From Marchantia polymorpha subsp. ruderalis (taxonomy: Eukaryota; Streptophyta; Marchantiopsida; Marchantiales; Marchantiaceae), in contig AP031356.1 of assembly GCA_037833965.1 (NCBI GenBank), forward strand, positions 8,950,501 to 9,014,500: a stretch of 64,000 bases of DNA, written 5' to 3'. The number at the start of each line of letters is the position of its first letter. Position 1 is the first letter of the stretch. The notes beneath the pieces were generated by a model. The model did no database searches. It was not told where the DNA came from and saw only the letters and a program-made list of their open reading frames with translations. Shown here piece by piece: positions 62,139-64,000 of the stretch. The translations under genes and the position numbers were made by a program.

Positions 62139-64000
62139 TGTACATGTATTTTACAGAAACATGGAAAATTCTTGATAATTTCTTTTAGACGGTTATGGAA
62201 TGAATCTACATCATGAACAAGTTCTGCAGTCTTCTTTCCAGAGAGGTTGTCAAAAACTGCATTTGAATACTAACTTAGAATGAACTCCGTCAATCGGTTG
62301 TCTTGTAGAGCCTATCTTCATCCAGAAGCGTCGTTCCTGATTGAACATCCATTCTCTTTCTGATCGTATAGGATAAAACTTTTGCAGCTACGAAGCAGGA
62401 TCCGAATCCATTCAAACGTCATTTCACTGCAAAAAACTGCGTCCCGTCATTGATGAATCCAAGATCTAGACTGCAGATAACAGACCAAAGGTAGGCGAAC
62501 ATAGAAGACCTCACCAAACACTGTTGTCTGGCCACTGGCGACAAAGAATTGCATAAGCCGGTGATTGTGGATCGAAATTGTGTACCTTCTAATGAAGACA
62601 GTCGCCGTTCTGTTACAGATATACACAAATGGAAATCTTGATGATAACAACCACCTAAACTATGAGTCTATGGCAGGATGACCAGGGTCTCTGTCTTTCT
62701 CAAATGCTCTATAATCAGAATAAAGTCTGGGCACATAATTGCCTTATGAAATCCGACGTAATAATTCTCAAATGTCTAGAAGCTCGCAGTAAGTACAATT
62801 ACAAATACAAATACAGGTTTCCCATGATTAGTTTATCATGTAACTGCACTGTCTAATGAAGACTACTTTGTTGGCCCATGTTAAAAGTACTTGCTATATC
62901 ACGTATTTATATTTAAAAAGAATGTATTGTCGTTTCATATATAGTCTCGAGAAACTTCCCGTGGGCATGTTTTATGATACTTTTTGATGTTTCACGGTCA
63001 TACACGTCGATCTGTTAGCTTCTTCCATCTGCCACCTGTAAGCTTCTTTTGCTCACAAAGCTTCAGATTGTACAGCAGAGGATCTTCTCTTGCCTCAAAT
63101 TGGTAATACACGAAGCATACTTTTCGTTCGTCCTCGACCGACCTCGCGTCGTAAGCAGCTTGCTTTTCTCACCAGGTCAAATACATTGACGGCACATGTG
63201 GCTGCAATCCCGACATGTCTTCGTAGAGAGAGATGCCAAGACCATGAAACAAACTGAGATTATACTTCGAAGATAACTGAGGTCCAACAAAGTTAATTTA
63301 GTCGCCTTATGGCCACGCAAGGTGAGTTCTGATGCCATGACCTCGTGAGCATGTAATACTCATCAGGCTCAGCATGCCTATGACCTTGCCTTTAACATAT
63401 TCGTCTAAATTCGCCATCAATACTCGGATCGGAACATGGATTAGAAAGGTAATACTTGGAGTGGACTAGAAAGTGGTTCTTCATTAAGATGCATTAAGAT
63501 GCATTCCAAGTGGTTCTTCCATCTTAATGCATCTTGAGTGGTTAATTTTGCTGTTGGTAGAAGAGGTCCAAGCAACCCCAGTTCAAGTTCATAAGCGAAA
63601 GCTGAAACCTCCCATGCTCTCCGATACCTTCTGAAAGTTTTGTAACTTCTTATGCACCATGACTTTGCTTCATGACCGAGCTATTCTTACACAGTCAATT
63701 CAAATCCCCTCCAGCTATTGCACATCATCCAGTTCTCCAATTCCTCCAATCTGCTCTCAGAACCTTCTTTCGAAATTCTTTAGCTTTCATGTTGGGCTTC
63801 ATACGCTAATTCGGCTATTCCATTTCCAAGTGATCCAATGTAAGTGAAAATCTTACTAAAATACAAGAATAAAAAAATTAGCTCCAATCTATTCTGAAGT
63901 AAAATTGCATCAAGGTTGTACAGTATAATTACAGTTCACATCTCTCCCGAGGAATACCTCTTAGTAAACTCTGGCAACTCCTTGAAATTATCAATGGAAA
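62139..64000. other. No gene recognised
   Basis: AT-rich sequence with only short frames and no motif that I recognise. A small local repeat of CATTAAGATG and its reverse complement lies at 63481-63536. Confidence 0.5.

Overview
This is nuclear DNA of a land plant. The evidence is a run of plant-type telomere repeats (TTTAGGG), remnants of plant transcription-factor genes (LOB/LBD, AP2/ERF), a primer-binding site matching plant tRNA-Asp, and plant-style LTR retrotransposons. I cannot name the species. GC-rich retrotransposon blocks sit in AT-richer DNA that carries decayed gene fragments.

Layout. 1-3080: two nested minus-strand LTR fragments of the main retrotransposon group (called B here). 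3081-9658: gene graveyard with a LOB-domain pseudogene (-), a P4-ATPase pseudogene (+), a Ty1/copia remnant (+), a broken SIN3-type PAH-domain copy (-) and a fold-back repeat. 9659-44496: a three-level nest. The outermost layer is a plus-strand solo B LTR (TSD CATAT). Inside it lies a minus-strand B element (B2), and inside the 3' LTR of B2 lies a complete, very young element A (17797-33324, TSD CCTGC). 44497-58300: a duplicated gene-fragment neighbourhood (BTB-like, AP2/ERF, fold-back, unknown exons, PAH domain), with another solo B-type LTR (45062-48695, TSD CACTA). 58301-64000: mostly unrecognised AT-rich DNA, with a truncated LTR of a third relative (C) at 59589-62138.

How the elements work. 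A and B2 are non-chromodomain Ty3/gypsy elements with the order 5'LTR, PBS(tRNA-Asp), gag-protease, pol (RT-RNase H-integrase), PPT, 3'LTR. Two things stand out. First, each LTR is very long (4.87 kb in A, about 5.4 kb in B) and carries a complete extra gene, called ORF3 here, of about 850-960 codons. The LTR TATA box lies just downstream of the ORF3 stop codon, so ORF3 lies in U3 and would be present in genomic RNA only once, after pol, in the position where env-like genes sit. Second, gag and pol are in the same frame, separated by a UAG followed by CAA-YUA, the tobamovirus-type leaky-stop context, in both A and B2.

Other signals are family-specific short palindromes spread through both coding and non-coding parts of the LTRs, a covarying hairpin just after the TATA box, and two fold-back loci built from gene fragments that resemble early hairpin-RNA loci. 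Element A looks intact and nearly new, with one LTR difference noticed in 4869 bp. B2 and the solo LTRs show mainly C-to-T type nonsense decay.
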